NCBI GenBank assembly: GCA_045655325.1
Contig: JAZOOY010000006.1
Location: forward strand, 32,584-96,583
Source of the DNA: UBA1738 sp045655325
GTDB taxonomy: Bacteria; Bacillota; Clostridia; UBA1381
Length of the DNA: 64,000 bases
Direction: 5' to 3'
Shown one piece after another: positions 8,431 through 16,836 of the stretch. Every line of letters begins with the position of its first letter. The first letter of the stretch is position 1. The position numbers and the translations under genes are program-made. Under the pieces are notes generated by a model. The model did not search any database. It saw nothing but the letters and a program-made list of their open reading frames with translations, and was not told where the DNA came from.

Positions 8431-8466
8431 AAAGAAAAGCAAGCAAGATTAAATCTCACTTGCTTT
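8431..8466 (-). terminator. Terminator after the rubrerythrin gene
   Basis: Stem AAAGCAAG / CTTGCTTT (8436-8443 with 8459-8466) with a loop that can extend the pairing; on the minus strand it is followed by a T-rich run. It separates rubrerythrin from the bfd-ferritin part of the cluster. Confidence 0.7.
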
Positions 8467-8477
8467 CGATTTTATTC

Positions 8478-9065
8478 TTATTTGAAGTATCTCTTTAAAA
8501 GTCCTTCTAAGCCCTTACCGTGGCGAGCTTCGTCTCTTGCCATTTCGTGAACTGTGTCATGGATAGCGTCAAGACCGTACTTCTTAGCTGTTACTGCAAG
8601 GTCAAATTTACCCTTTGTTGCACCATATTCGCAGTCAACTCTCCACTTTAGGTTATCCTTTGTTGTAGCCTTCATATTTGGCTCTAAATCTTCGCCCAAA
8701 AGTTCTGCAAACTTAGCAGCGTGTTCAGCTTCTTCGTAAGCTGCCTTTTCCCAGTAAAGACCTACTTCAGGGTAGCCTTCGCGGTGAGCGATTCTTGCCA
8801 TGCAAAGGTACATTCCAACTTCAGCACATTCTCCGTTGAAGTTAGCCATTAACTGATCGAAGATATACTTCTTATCTTCTTCAGGGATATCGTCATTGTT
8901 CTTAACAGTTTTAGCGTAAACGCCGTATTCGTGCTGGGCAGCAAGAGCAGCGCCTTCTTCCATTACAGTGAACTTTGAACCAGGAACACCGCATAGTGGG
9001 CACTTTTCAGGAGCCGCATCACCTTCGTGTACATAACCGCAAACAGGACAAACAAATTTTTTCAT
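8478..9065 (-). CDS. Reverse rubrerythrin (rubredoxin domain first)
   Basis: 195 residues. The N-terminus is a rubredoxin-like knuckle pair (C6-X2-C9, C22-X2-C25) and the rest a ferritin-like di-iron domain with EVGMYLCMARIAHREG, YEEAEHAAKFAELLGE and DEARHGKGLEGLL. The domain order is reversed from classic rubrerythrin; clostridial reverse rubrerythrins act as NADH-linked peroxide and oxygen reductases via rubredoxin. I chose the ATG at 9065, with GGAGGT 8 bases before it, over an upstream in-frame start. It lies 29 bases after the Fur-family regulator gene. Confidence 0.94.
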   Translation of the reverse strand: MKKFVCPVCGYVHEGDAAPEKCPLCGVPGSKFTVMEEGAALAAQHEYGVYAKTVKNNDDIPEEDKKYIFDQLMANFNGECAEVGMYLCMARIAHREGYPEVGLYWEKAAYEEAEHAAKFAELLGEDLEPNMKATTKDNLKWRVDCEYGATKGKFDLAVTAKKYGLDAIHDTVHEMARDEARHGKGLEGLLKRYFK

Positions 9066-9094
9066 AATAAATACCTCCAAATTTTTTTAAAATT

Positions 9095-9502
9095 TTAATT
9101 TTTAGTTTTTTGAGCTTCCGCATTTTTGCATTTCTGACAGATACCAAATAGAATCAAGGAATATGATTCAGGGTAGAAGTCATCTTTTGCAAAGTTTCCG
9201 AGCTGATCTTGCCTTATGGCAACGGTGTCACCGATTGCTCCGCATACCTTACAGAACGTATGGTCGTGGGGGACAAAGATGTTAGCATCGTAATGGTCAA
9301 GCCCGTCACCTACATCAATCTTAAAGATTTCCTTATTGTCAAGCAGGATTTTCAAATTACGGTAAACCGTTGCAATTCCCATTTCGGGAAAGTCCTCCTT
9401 AACTTTTTCAAAAATCCAGTCAGCTGATGGGTGAGTAGTTGTATTCCTCAAAGCGTCCAGTATTGCTTCGCGCTTCTTGGAAGTGTTTAATTTTTTATCC
9501 AT
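9095..9502 (-). CDS. Fur-family metalloregulator (PerR/Fur type)
   Basis: 135 residues: winged-helix DNA-binding half (ATVYRNLKILLDN recognition region) and a metal-binding dimer half. Structural zinc cysteines are C84-X2-C87 and C122-X2-C125, and H79-X-H81 marks the regulatory metal site as in PerR. The gene heads a minus-strand set with reverse rubrerythrin, so it likely represses peroxide- and iron-responsive genes including itself. PerR or Fur cannot be decided from sequence; gene content argues for PerR, while the promoter site matches a classic Fur box. Confidence 0.92.
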   Translation of the reverse strand: MDKKLNTSKKREAILDALRNTTTHPSADWIFEKVKEDFPEMGIATVYRNLKILLDNKEIFKIDVGDGLDHYDANIFVPHDHTFCKVCGAIGDTVAIRQDQLGNFAKDDFYPESYSLILFGICQKCKNAEAQKTKN

Positions 9503-9522
9503 CAGAAACTCTCCTTTTGATT

Positions 9523-9575
9523 AATAATGAGAATCATTATCAATTTCATTATAACACAATTTTTCTGCTTGTCAA
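9523..9575 (-). promoter_or_regulatory. Promoter with Fur box for the Fur/PerR gene
   Basis: On the minus strand TTGACA (9570-9575) and TATAAT (9548-9553) are 16 bases apart. Just downstream, over the expected start of transcription, 9523-9541 matches the 19-bp E. coli Fur consensus at 17 positions and contains a perfect ATAATGA-GAA-TCATTAT palindrome. The layout predicts autorepression of the regulator and its downstream genes. Confidence 0.88.
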
Positions 9576-9615
9576 TACTTTTTTTGAAAAAATTTGGAAA
9601 AATTTTCTAAGGCGT

Positions 9616-9648
9616 AAAAAAGCGATACTGCAACATATGCAGTATCGC
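9616..9648 (-). terminator. Terminator of tmcAL
   Basis: Perfect 11-bp stem GCGATACTGCA / TGCAGTATCGC (9622-9632 with 9638-9648), loop ACATA, followed on the minus strand by T6. Confidence 0.92.
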
Positions 9649-9654
9649 AAAATT

Positions 9655-10788
9655 TTATTCCATTATAATAGGTGAAGTAGTAAAGTCACGTCCCATTGGC
9701 ACAGGTGAGTCTGCGCAGAGTGCTGCAAGGTCTGTTGCCAGAATATCAGGGAGAATAGATTCATCCTTAAAATCTGCCACCTTATTAACGATAGGGAAGC
9801 TTGACTTTTCTCGCATCTTGGAAAGTAATTCCTTTCCTTTATTATTCATACCCAAAACACGGATATAATCAGGATTTTTCGTGTCTTCTGTAAGACCAAG
9901 AAGAACCTTTGCCACAATTCTGCGAAGTCGGGTATGGGCATAGCGCTTTGTTTTAACCGCATCCACAATTTCTGCTATGCTATCTCTGTCAATCTCATTC
10001 AAAAAGCGATTGGCAAGCCCAGGCTCCATATCAGGAATGCCATCAAATGCTTTTTCGCCTTCTGTACGTAACTTATACTTAAAAGCACTTGTAAGGCGGT
10101 TAACGTCATAGGTTACCGATGCCAAAAGGTCGTAAGGAGTAAATGTTGAAACATCTTCTCCGCTTCTTATTTTCTCACGGAGAAGAGTAGCAGAGGCAAA
10201 GCCGTCAATAACTTCTTCATCGTGATAACCTGCGCCTTTACGCTTTAGAGTGATTGGTTTGATAGAGCTATTTGATTTAAGGATTGCCTTTATATATTCA
10301 ATTGCAAGGATATTATTCGGCTGTGATAAAAGCTCTGTATCCAAAACGCCTTCATAAGCAATGGCACGTGCTTTTGCATAGGGAAGACCCTCATTCATTA
10401 GTGCCTTGATTTTCTGTGAAACTTCAGGAGACTCGGAAAGAAGTGCCCTGGCACAGGAAGTAATCTCCGCAATATCGCCTGATTCACTTCCAAAGCATAG
10501 TGCGTCAATAACACCTGTTGCATCCAGAATCCTTATGCCACCTTCAGCAAAGCCTTCAGCAGAAGAAAGAGCGTACTTAACAGGTAGCTCAATTACAAGG
10601 TCAGCACCATTTTCAAGGGCAGAGCGTGCTCTTGACCACTTATCGTAAATGGCAACACCGCCACGCTGAACAAAGCTACCGCTCATAATACAAACGACAG
10701 CATCAAATTCTTTCTTTATATGTTCAATATGATATTTGTGTCCTGTGTGAAAGGGATTGTATTCACAAATAATGCCTGCAGTCTTCAA
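9655..10788 (-). CDS. tmcAL: tRNA(Met) cytidine acetate ligase
   Basis: TmcAL (formerly YlbM) uses ATP and acetate to make N4-acetylcytidine at the wobble base of elongator tRNA-Met. The nucleotidyltransferase-fold N-terminus is typical: GIICEYNPFHTGHKYH, MSGSFVQRGG and GADLVIELP. I chose the TTG at 10788 because GGAG lies eight bases upstream and the family motif begins a few residues later; an ATG at 10821 would add 11 unmatched residues before the ribosome site. About 377 residues, slightly short of the Bacillus enzyme. Confidence 0.9.
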   Translation of the reverse strand: MKTAGIICEYNPFHTGHKYHIEHIKKEFDAVVCIMSGSFVQRGGVAIYDKWSRARSALENGADLVIELPVKYALSSAEGFAEGGIRILDATGVIDALCFGSESGDIAEITSCARALLSESPEVSQKIKALMNEGLPYAKARAIAYEGVLDTELLSQPNNILAIEYIKAILKSNSSIKPITLKRKGAGYHDEEVIDGFASATLLREKIRSGEDVSTFTPYDLLASVTYDVNRLTSAFKYKLRTEGEKAFDGIPDMEPGLANRFLNEIDRDSIAEIVDAVKTKRYAHTRLRRIVAKVLLGLTEDTKNPDYIRVLGMNNKGKELLSKMREKSSFPIVNKVADFKDESILPDILATDLAALCADSPVPMGRDFTTSPIIME

Positions 10789-10903
10789 ATAAAACGCTCC
10801 TTTTTTTAGGTAAACTTTCATTATTTTTTATTATATAACAAAAACTAGCGTTTGTATAGTGTAAATTTATATAATTTGATATACAATAATTGGAGAAATA
10901 AAG

Positions 10904-10932
10904 TTGACAAAGTGGTGGGAATAAATTATAAT
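10904..10932 (+). promoter_or_regulatory. Consensus promoter of nifS-nifU
   Basis: TTGACA at 10904 and TATAAT at 10927 with a 17-base spacer. Transcription would begin near 10939, which supports the downstream ATG at 10972 as the true nifS start. Confidence 0.88.
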
Positions 10933-10971
10933 AGAAATGATGTTCATTTGAAAGAATTTGGAGATGTTAAA

Positions 10972-12153
10972 ATGAAAGTTTATATGGATAATAATGCAAC
11001 AACTTCCTTGAACGAAGAAGTTTTACAGGAAATGTTGCCATACTATAAAGAAGTTTACGGTAATCCGTCATCAAAATTCTATGATGTTGGAAGAACTGCC
11101 GAAGGCGCACTTTTGGGTCTTCGCGAAAGGGTTGCAAAACAGCTTGGCGCAAAAGTAAACGAAGTGTATTTTACAGCATCAGGTTGCGAAGCTGATAACT
11201 GGGCAATTAAGGGTGTTGCTTTTGCGAATAAGGCAAAGGGTAACCATATAATTACCACAAAAATTGAGCACCACGCAATACTTTCTGCTTGTGAATTTTT
11301 GGAAAAGCACGGTTTTTCTGTAACTTACCTTGACGTTGATGAAAACGGAAAGGTTACAGCAGAAGATGTTGAAAAAGCTATTTGCGATAACACAATTTTG
11401 GTGTCCGTAATGACTGCAAACAACGAAATAGGAACAATTGAGCCAATTGCTGAAATTGCAAAGGTTTGCCGTGAACATAAGGTTATTTTCCATACCGACG
11501 CTGTTCAGGCAATAGGGCATATGAAGATAAACGTTGAAGAATTAGGCGTTGATATGTTATCACTTTCTGCCCACAAGTTCCACGGACCAAAGGGCGTTGG
11601 CGCACTTTATATCAGAAACGGCGTTAGAATCGAAAACTTGATTCACGGCGGTGGTCAGGAACGTGGTAAGCGTGCTGCAACAGAAAACCTTGCAGGTATT
11701 GCGGGCCTTGCAAAAGCATTAGAGCTTGCAAACACAGACCTTGACAATAAGATTGCCAGAATGAAAGAGCTTCGTGATAAGCTAATCAAAGGAATTTCCG
11801 AGAACGTTCCATATTGCAAGCTAAATGGTCCAACAGACGAAACAAGACTTTGCAACAACGTGAACTTCTCATTCCGTTATATTGAAGGCGAATCAATACT
11901 TATGATGCTTGATATGAAGGGAATTGCAGCGTCATCAGGAAGTGCTTGTGCATCGGGTTCACTTGACCCATCTCACGTGCTTCTTGCAATCGGACTTCCG
12001 CACGAAATTGCCCACGGCTCACTTCGTTTGAGCGTTGGAGAGAATACAACAGATGCTGAAGTGGATTATGTGATTGAAACAATTCCGCCGATTATAGAAA
12101 GACTTAGAATGATGTCACCTCTATATGAAGAAGTGTTAAAAGGAGAGAAATAA
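10972..12153 (+). CDS. nifS: Cysteine desulfurase, NifS/IscS family
   Basis: A 393-residue PLP enzyme that takes sulfur from cysteine as a persulfide and passes it to the scaffold encoded next. Motifs: MDNNATT near the start, PLP lysine in SAHKFHGPKG, and the persulfide cysteine in SSGSACASGSLDPSH on a flexible loop. The frame is open further upstream to 10852, but the promoter lies inside that stretch, and the ATG at 10972 has GGAG and the conserved N-terminus. nifU starts two bases after its stop. No IscR-type regulator or other isc genes are beside it. Confidence 0.95.
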   Translation: MKVYMDNNATTSLNEEVLQEMLPYYKEVYGNPSSKFYDVGRTAEGALLGLRERVAKQLGAKVNEVYFTASGCEADNWAIKGVAFANKAKGNHIITTKIEHHAILSACEFLEKHGFSVTYLDVDENGKVTAEDVEKAICDNTILVSVMTANNEIGTIEPIAEIAKVCREHKVIFHTDAVQAIGHMKINVEELGVDMLSLSAHKFHGPKGVGALYIRNGVRIENLIHGGGQERGKRAATENLAGIAGLAKALELANTDLDNKIARMKELRDKLIKGISENVPYCKLNGPTDETRLCNNVNFSFRYIEGESILMMLDMKGIAASSGSACASGSLDPSHVLLAIGLPHEIAHGSLRLSVGENTTDAEVDYVIETIPPIIERLRMMSPLYEEVLKGEK

Positions 12154-12154
12154 T

Positions 12155-12568
12155 ATGTATTCAGAAAAAGTTATGGACCACTTCGCAAATCCGCGAAATG
12201 TTGGTGAAATAGAAAATGCAAACGCCGTTGGTCAGGTTGGTAACGCAAAATGTGGCGATATCATGAAGATTTATATGGATATCGACGAAAACGAAGTTAT
12301 CAAGGACGTAAAGTTCAAGACTTTCGGTTGCGGTGCAGCTATTGCAACAAGCTCAATGGCAACAGAAATGGTTAAGGGAAAGACTGTTGAAGAAGCTCTA
12401 AAGCTTACAAACAAAGCAGTTATGGAAGCTTTGGACGGACTTCCACCTGAAAAAGTTCACTGTTCAGTTTTGGCAGAAGAAGCTATTAAGGCGGCAGTTG
12501 ATAACTACCGTGGTATTGAGAAGAAGTGTTCAGGTTCATGCGCAAACTGTGCAACCTGCGGTAAGTAA
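12155..12568 (+). CDS. nifU: NifU/IscU-type Fe-S cluster scaffold
   Basis: A 137-residue scaffold on which NifS-derived sulfur and iron form a cluster before transfer. The three scaffold cysteines are C33 (KCGD, with the conserved Asp35), C59 (FGCGAAIA) and C103 (VHCSVLAEEA). After this standard domain a short tail adds four cysteines, C125-X3-C129-X2-C132-X2-C135, which could bind a metal; such Cys-rich ends occur in some clostridial NifU proteins. It forms a two-gene unit with nifS. Confidence 0.94.
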   Translation: MYSEKVMDHFANPRNVGEIENANAVGQVGNAKCGDIMKIYMDIDENEVIKDVKFKTFGCGAAIATSSMATEMVKGKTVEEALKLTNKAVMEALDGLPPEKVHCSVLAEEAIKAAVDNYRGIEKKCSGSCANCATCGK

Positions 12569-12570
12569 AT

Positions 12571-12608
12571 AAAAATCCGTATTCCCCAAAAAGAGTACGG
12601 ATTTTTTT
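12571..12608 (+). terminator. Terminator of nifS-nifU
   Basis: Stem AAATCCGTA / TACGGATTT (extending by wobble) around a CCCCAAAAAG-type loop, then a T-run, immediately after the nifU stop. Confidence 0.88.
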
Positions 12609-12658
12609 AAAAGTAGGGAATATACATTAAGGATAGCAAATTTTTGGAGGTAAGGTAA

Positions 12659-13819
12659 ATGACAGAGCTTTTGCTTCGGTTGTTTGTTAAAAACTATAAA
12701 AATCCCACCAATCCCACAGTACACCTTGCAATAGGACGTTTGGCAGGGAAGGTAGGAATTTTCTGTAATGCCCTTTTATCACTAATCAAAGTGGTGGCGG
12801 GAATAATAAGCGGTTCTGTTTCAATCGTGGCTGACGGAATGAATAATTTATCCGATACAATGTCATCTGTTATAACCCTTTTAGGATTCAGAATGGCTAA
12901 TAAGCCTGCGGATAAAGACCACCCATACGGCCATGCAAGATACGAGTATCTGTCAGGACTTTTGGTTGCTATCTTTGTAATCGTAGTAGGCGTTGAGCTT
13001 ACCAAAACTTCAATAGGGAAAATCATAAATCCTTCTTTGGTAGAGTTTGGGGGTCTAACATTCGGCATCCTGATTTTTTCTATATTGGTGAAAATCTGGC
13101 TTGCTGTATTTTATAAAAGCCTTGGAAAGAAAATCAACTCACAAACCTTAAAAGCTACTTCGCTGGATAGCCGAAATGACGTTGTGGCAACCTTGGCGGT
13201 TTTAGTTGGCGCAATAATCCAAAAAACATACAGCGTAAATATAGATGGTTATATGGGGCTTGCAGTTGCAATTTTTATTCTTGTTTCAGGAGTAAGAGCG
13301 GTAGGTGATACCATATCCCCGATTCTTGGAAAAAGGGCAGACGCAGAACTTGTGGATGCTATTACCCAGCTTGTACTGGGCCATGACAAGATACTTGGCG
13401 TGCATGACATCCTGGTACACGATTACGGCCCTGGACAGTGCTTTGCATCACTTCACGCAGAGCTTTCAGCGGAAGAAGATCCGCTTATCTGCCACGATAT
13501 AATTGACGATATTGAATGCGACGCTTATGACGAGCTAAACGTGAGGCTTGTGATTCACTATGACCCTGTTGAAGTGAATAGTGAAGAACGAAAGGAAATG
13601 AAAGAAGTACTTGGCGAGATAATTGAGAACATAAGCCCAGACCTGTCTTTCCACGATTTCCGTATTGTACGAAGCGCAAAACAGACCAAGCTTGTGTTTG
13701 ACCTTGCAGTGCCGTATTCTATGGGGATGGATACAAAGGAAATCAAGGAAAAAATAGATGAGGCTATTTGCAAAAAGAATGCAGATTACACAACTTTTAT
13801 CAGGTTTGATGAAAAGTAG
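12659..13819 (+). CDS. Cation diffusion facilitator (probable Mn/Fe-type exporter)
   Basis: 386 residues with about six membrane helices and a cytoplasmic C-terminal CDF domain. CDF proteins export divalent metals in exchange for protons as dimers. The metal site in helix 2 is N62-X3-D66 (NNLSD) and in helix 5 D170-X3-D174 (DSRND). Zinc exporters usually have a His-Asp pair here, so an Asn/Asp set points to manganese or iron, which would suit the nearby iron genes. The ATG has GGAGGT upstream. The gene follows nifSU but behind a terminator. Confidence 0.88.
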   Translation: MTELLLRLFVKNYKNPTNPTVHLAIGRLAGKVGIFCNALLSLIKVVAGIISGSVSIVADGMNNLSDTMSSVITLLGFRMANKPADKDHPYGHARYEYLSGLLVAIFVIVVGVELTKTSIGKIINPSLVEFGGLTFGILIFSILVKIWLAVFYKSLGKKINSQTLKATSLDSRNDVVATLAVLVGAIIQKTYSVNIDGYMGLAVAIFILVSGVRAVGDTISPILGKRADAELVDAITQLVLGHDKILGVHDILVHDYGPGQCFASLHAELSAEEDPLICHDIIDDIECDAYDELNVRLVIHYDPVEVNSEERKEMKEVLGEIIENISPDLSFHDFRIVRSAKQTKLVFDLAVPYSMGMDTKEIKEKIDEAICKKNADYTTFIRFDEK

Positions 13820-13828
13820 GGAGAAACA

Positions 13829-14254
13829 ATGGAATTTAAAATTTTAACCGATACCAATGACGAAATTAAAAGATTAAGATATAACACCTTTGTGGTGGAA
13901 AGAAATGTCCCTGAAGAGCTTGAATTTGACGGCAAGGACAATGAGTTTTTACACTTCACACTTTGGGATGGTGAAAAGATAATAGCTTGTCTGCGCGTGA
14001 ATGAAAACGGTGACCTTTTACATATGGGAAGATTTGCAGTAGAGAAAGAATTAAGGAAAAATGGCTACGGCAAAATCCTTATGGAAAAGCTGACAGAGTA
14101 CGCTAAGGAAAAGGGTTACAAGGGAATAGAACTTAGTGCGGTGGAAACTGCGGTAGGGTTTTATGAAAAGCAGGGCTTTATAACAATCGGCGACTATTAC
14201 CTTGAAACAGGCGTTCCGCACATTTATATGAAAAAAGAATTCACCTTAAAATAA
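13829..14254 (+). CDS. GNAT-family N-acetyltransferase
   Basis: 141 residues with the acetyl-CoA-binding GNAT core: VEKELRKNGYGKILME (motif A pyrophosphate loop) and the closing GFYEKQGF. The N-terminal half (RLRYNTFVVERNVPEE) resembles ElaA-like GNATs, whose substrates are unknown. It begins nine bases after the CDF exporter, so the two share a transcript. Its stop codon lies inside the terminator loop. Confidence 0.85.
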   Translation: MEFKILTDTNDEIKRLRYNTFVVERNVPEELEFDGKDNEFLHFTLWDGEKIIACLRVNENGDLLHMGRFAVEKELRKNGYGKILMEKLTEYAKEKGYKGIELSAVETAVGFYEKQGFITIGDYYLETGVPHIYMKKEFTLK

Positions 14255-14267
14255 GGTGAATTTTTTT
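14234..14267 (+). terminator. Terminator overlapping the GNAT stop codon
   Basis: 11-bp stem AATTCACCTTA / TAAGGTGAATT (14238-14248 with 14252-14262) and a T7 run. The stop codon TAA occupies 14252-14254, the first bases of the right arm. Confidence 0.88.
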
Positions 14268-14272
14268 GTACT

Positions 14273-14300
14273 AAAAAAGGAGAGCTAACTCTCCTTTTTT
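14273..14300 (-). terminator. Terminator of the minus-strand glycosyltransferase
   Basis: Stem AAAAAAGGAGAG / CTCTCCTTTTTT with loop CTAA, directly downstream (minus strand) of the glycosyltransferase stop. Confidence 0.88.
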
Positions 14301-15577
14301 TAATTATTTGAAATGTCAAACTCAGGGTCAACCTGACAGATATCGTATACCGACATAGACACAGAGTGTTTAATCGGCTTCCATTCAACCTTCTTAAATA
14401 GCGCAATTACTGAAATTGGCACATAGGTTAACATGAATAACGGGAATGTGAATGTGTACCCGATTTTCTTTAAAGTTGAACATCTGATTTGCTTATGTTC
14501 TGTAATCGTTGTAATAACACCAAGGAAGAAGAACATTGAGTAGAATCCAAACAATGTCTGTCCTAAAGCCTTAAATAGCATTGGAAGATGCTCAGGATCT
14601 CCTATAATACCAAGAACAATAGCGATTAGATTGATTACAGTACTTGCCAAAGTTAAAAGCATTGCAGGGGAGATTGTCATAAGCATATCGTAGCAAGAGA
14701 AACTTCCCTTAAGCATTCCTTTAAATAACTTAGCACCGTATTTTCCGAAAACCTGATAGAAACCTTTTGACCAACGAAGTCTTTGAATATATGATTGGTA
14801 GAAGTTGGCAGGCTGTTCATCGTAAAGTACAGCGTCTTCGCAATAACCGATTGTTTCGCCTTGAATAACATTGTCAACAGTGAACTCGATATCTTCTGTT
14901 AAAAGGTGGTGAATCCAACCATTGTTTTTGTTTATGATTTCAGCACTTATCAAGAAACCTGTTCCGGAAATTGCACAGCTTGTTCCAAGATTCATTCGTG
15001 AGTTGTTAAGGAATTTCGCTTCACGCAGGAACCATAGGGAATAGCCGGCTGAAATCCAGTTTTCGCCATAGTTTTTAGAGTTTCTGTAGCTTGTTAAAAT
15101 ACGGTAGCCTTTATCAAAAGCCTTATTCATTTCAGGGATAAAGTTAGGATCAACAATGTTGTCAGCATCAAAGACGATATATGCCTCATATTCATTATTC
15201 GGCATAGTTTCTTTAACCTGTTTAAAAAGCCAGTCAAGAGCATAACCTTTGCCTACAAGCTGGTCATTAAAACGCTCAAAGACGTGAGCACCGTGCATTC
15301 TTGCAACTTCTGCCGTATTATCAGTACAGTTATCGGCAACAACCAAAGTGTCAATAAGCTTTGACGGATAGTTCTGATTTTTGATACTATCAAGAAGGTT
15401 GCCGATCATATTCGCTTCATTTCGTGCAGAAATGACTACTGCATACTTGTGTTGCTTTTTTGCTTCAGGAAGTTTTGCCTTTTTAAGTAACCCGATAAGC
15501 ACATATACAAACTGATAAAAATAGCATATGGTAAACAGTACCGAAATGACAAAATTAAAATATACAACTATTTTCAT
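14300..15577 (-). CDS. Membrane family-2 glycosyltransferase (processive type)
   Basis: 425 residues: one N-terminal membrane helix, a cytoplasmic GT-A domain and about three to four C-terminal helices. GT2 motifs run in order: VISARNEA, VVADNCTDNT, the metal-binding FDADN, TEDIEF, and the acceptor motif QRLRWSKG (the Q-x-x-R-W of cellulose and hyaluronan synthase relatives). This suggests synthesis of an exported polysaccharide or a lipid-linked sugar from a nucleotide sugar; product unknown. The ATG at 15577 has GAGGAAC before it; an upstream start would add 16 poorly matching residues. Transcribed alone. Confidence 0.88.
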   Translation of the reverse strand: MKIVVYFNFVISVLFTICYFYQFVYVLIGLLKKAKLPEAKKQHKYAVVISARNEANMIGNLLDSIKNQNYPSKLIDTLVVADNCTDNTAEVARMHGAHVFERFNDQLVGKGYALDWLFKQVKETMPNNEYEAYIVFDADNIVDPNFIPEMNKAFDKGYRILTSYRNSKNYGENWISAGYSLWFLREAKFLNNSRMNLGTSCAISGTGFLISAEIINKNNGWIHHLLTEDIEFTVDNVIQGETIGYCEDAVLYDEQPANFYQSYIQRLRWSKGFYQVFGKYGAKLFKGMLKGSFSCYDMLMTISPAMLLTLASTVINLIAIVLGIIGDPEHLPMLFKALGQTLFGFYSMFFFLGVITTITEHKQIRCSTLKKIGYTFTFPLFMLTYVPISVIALFKKVEWKPIKHSVSMSVYDICQVDPEFDISNN

Positions 15578-15627
15578 ATTAAGTTCCTCAAAATATATGA
15601 TGGTAATTTTCTTCAAACATTCCAAAT

Positions 15628-15686
15628 GCCCCTATCTTTTATATGGGGCACAGAGGTATTATACTACTATTTTTTCCAAAAGTAAA
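15628..15686 (-). promoter_or_regulatory. Likely promoter and leader hairpin of the glycosyltransferase
   Basis: A minus-strand TATAAT (15658-15663) follows a weak -35 (TTTACT, 15681-15686) at 17 bases. The roughly 75-base leader begins with a GC-rich hairpin TGCCCC / GGGGCA at 15628-15651. A regulatory role is possible but unproven. Confidence 0.5.
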
Positions 15687-15792
15687 TATATAATTTAAAA
15701 ATTTAATTAATATTAACTAAAGTAAATGTGTTTTTGGCGTAAAGACTAGCAATGTTAAATATATTAAATTTCTGTAAACCTTTTATAAGCAG

Positions 15793-15821
15793 TTGAAATA
15801 AGGAAATAAAGGTGGTATAAT
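15793..15821 (+). promoter_or_regulatory. Promoter of the DUF975 gene
   Basis: TTGAAA and TATAAT with a 17-base spacer, 38 bases before the start codon. Confidence 0.78.
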
Positions 15822-15859
15822 TGGAATATAAATAAAAATCCGAAAAAAAGGAGAAAGTT

Positions 15860-16723
15860 ATGTTTGATAGAAAGGTTTTAAAATCAAGAGCGAAATTCGT
15901 TCTTTCAAGGTCGTTTTTTATGAGCGTTATTGCCTGTGCAATTGTGAGCATAGTAACAGGCGGTATGCTTAATTTTGGAGTGCAAAGATTGCAGGGCATG
16001 AATCTTGCTGCAATGTCAGATATAAGGATTATTGCCATTTATGCGGTAGTAGGACTTATGTTCCTTGTGGGAATTGGAATAAGCATATTTGTGGCAGCAC
16101 CATTAAGGGTTGGTCTTCGCCATTTTATGCTACGCTCTGCCGATATGGATACAAACCTTGATAACCTTATGCACCCGTTCAGAAATAACTATAAGAACAT
16201 AGTTTGGGTAACATTTGTGAAGAATTTGTATGTGGCACTTTGGTCACTTTTAGGATTTGTGCCGTTGGTTATAGGATTCTGGAAGTTCGGCCTTTCTGAA
16301 AAAATAGCTGAGCTTTTGCCGATGATACAGAATGAATCGGTTTCTGCTGCTATGTCACTTACCACAATCTCAAGCGGACTTGTTCTTGCCACAATTATAT
16401 TTATGATTCCTGCATATATCAAAGAACTTCAGTACTCAATGGTTGATTATATCTTGGCGGAAAACCCAAATATGCCAAGAGCAAAGGCTATAGGCAAGAG
16501 TAAAGAAATGATGGTAGGGAATAAATGGGGATATGTAAAACTTGCCATTTCATTCTTTGGCTGGTACGTTCTTGCAAATACAGCTTGTTGCATAGGAAAC
16601 TTCCTGCTTGCACCATACATTGAGCAGACATTTGCCCAGATGTACCTTGAAATCAGCGGGCAGGGTAAGGATTATTCAGGATATACCTATCAGACAACTT
16701 TCGATAACTTTGGAAATATGTAA
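15860..16723 (+). CDS. DUF975-family integral membrane protein
   Basis: 287 residues with about six hydrophobic segments. The start LKSRAKFVLSRSFFMSV, the central RVGLRHFMLRS and PNMPRAKAIGKSKEMM, and the late WGYVKLAISFFGW fit the DUF975 family, common in Firmicutes and of unknown function. It has its own promoter and terminator, so it is a single-gene unit between a glycosyltransferase and an anion permease. Confidence 0.82.
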   Translation: MFDRKVLKSRAKFVLSRSFFMSVIACAIVSIVTGGMLNFGVQRLQGMNLAAMSDIRIIAIYAVVGLMFLVGIGISIFVAAPLRVGLRHFMLRSADMDTNLDNLMHPFRNNYKNIVWVTFVKNLYVALWSLLGFVPLVIGFWKFGLSEKIAELLPMIQNESVSAAMSLTTISSGLVLATIIFMIPAYIKELQYSMVDYILAENPNMPRAKAIGKSKEMMVGNKWGYVKLAISFFGWYVLANTACCIGNFLLAPYIEQTFAQMYLEISGQGKDYSGYTYQTTFDNFGNM

Positions 16724-16726
16724 TAT

Positions 16727-16757
16727 AAAGGACTACTCAAAATGTAGTCCTTTTTTT
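16727..16757 (+). terminator. Terminator of the DUF975 gene
   Basis: Perfect 10-bp stem AAAGGACTAC / GTAGTCCTTT (16727-16736 with 16744-16753) plus T-run. Confidence 0.92.
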
Positions 16758-16836
16758 ATGGTAAAATACATATAGACAGAGCGAAAATAATGTGGTATAA
16801 TGTCGCTTGGTGATTTTAAAAATACAGGAGAAAAAG

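Noticed and set aside
15703..16038. Minus-strand frame of 111 codons overlapping the DUF975 gene start
   Set aside because: It runs antisense to a gene with promoter and ribosome site and has no recognisable domain.
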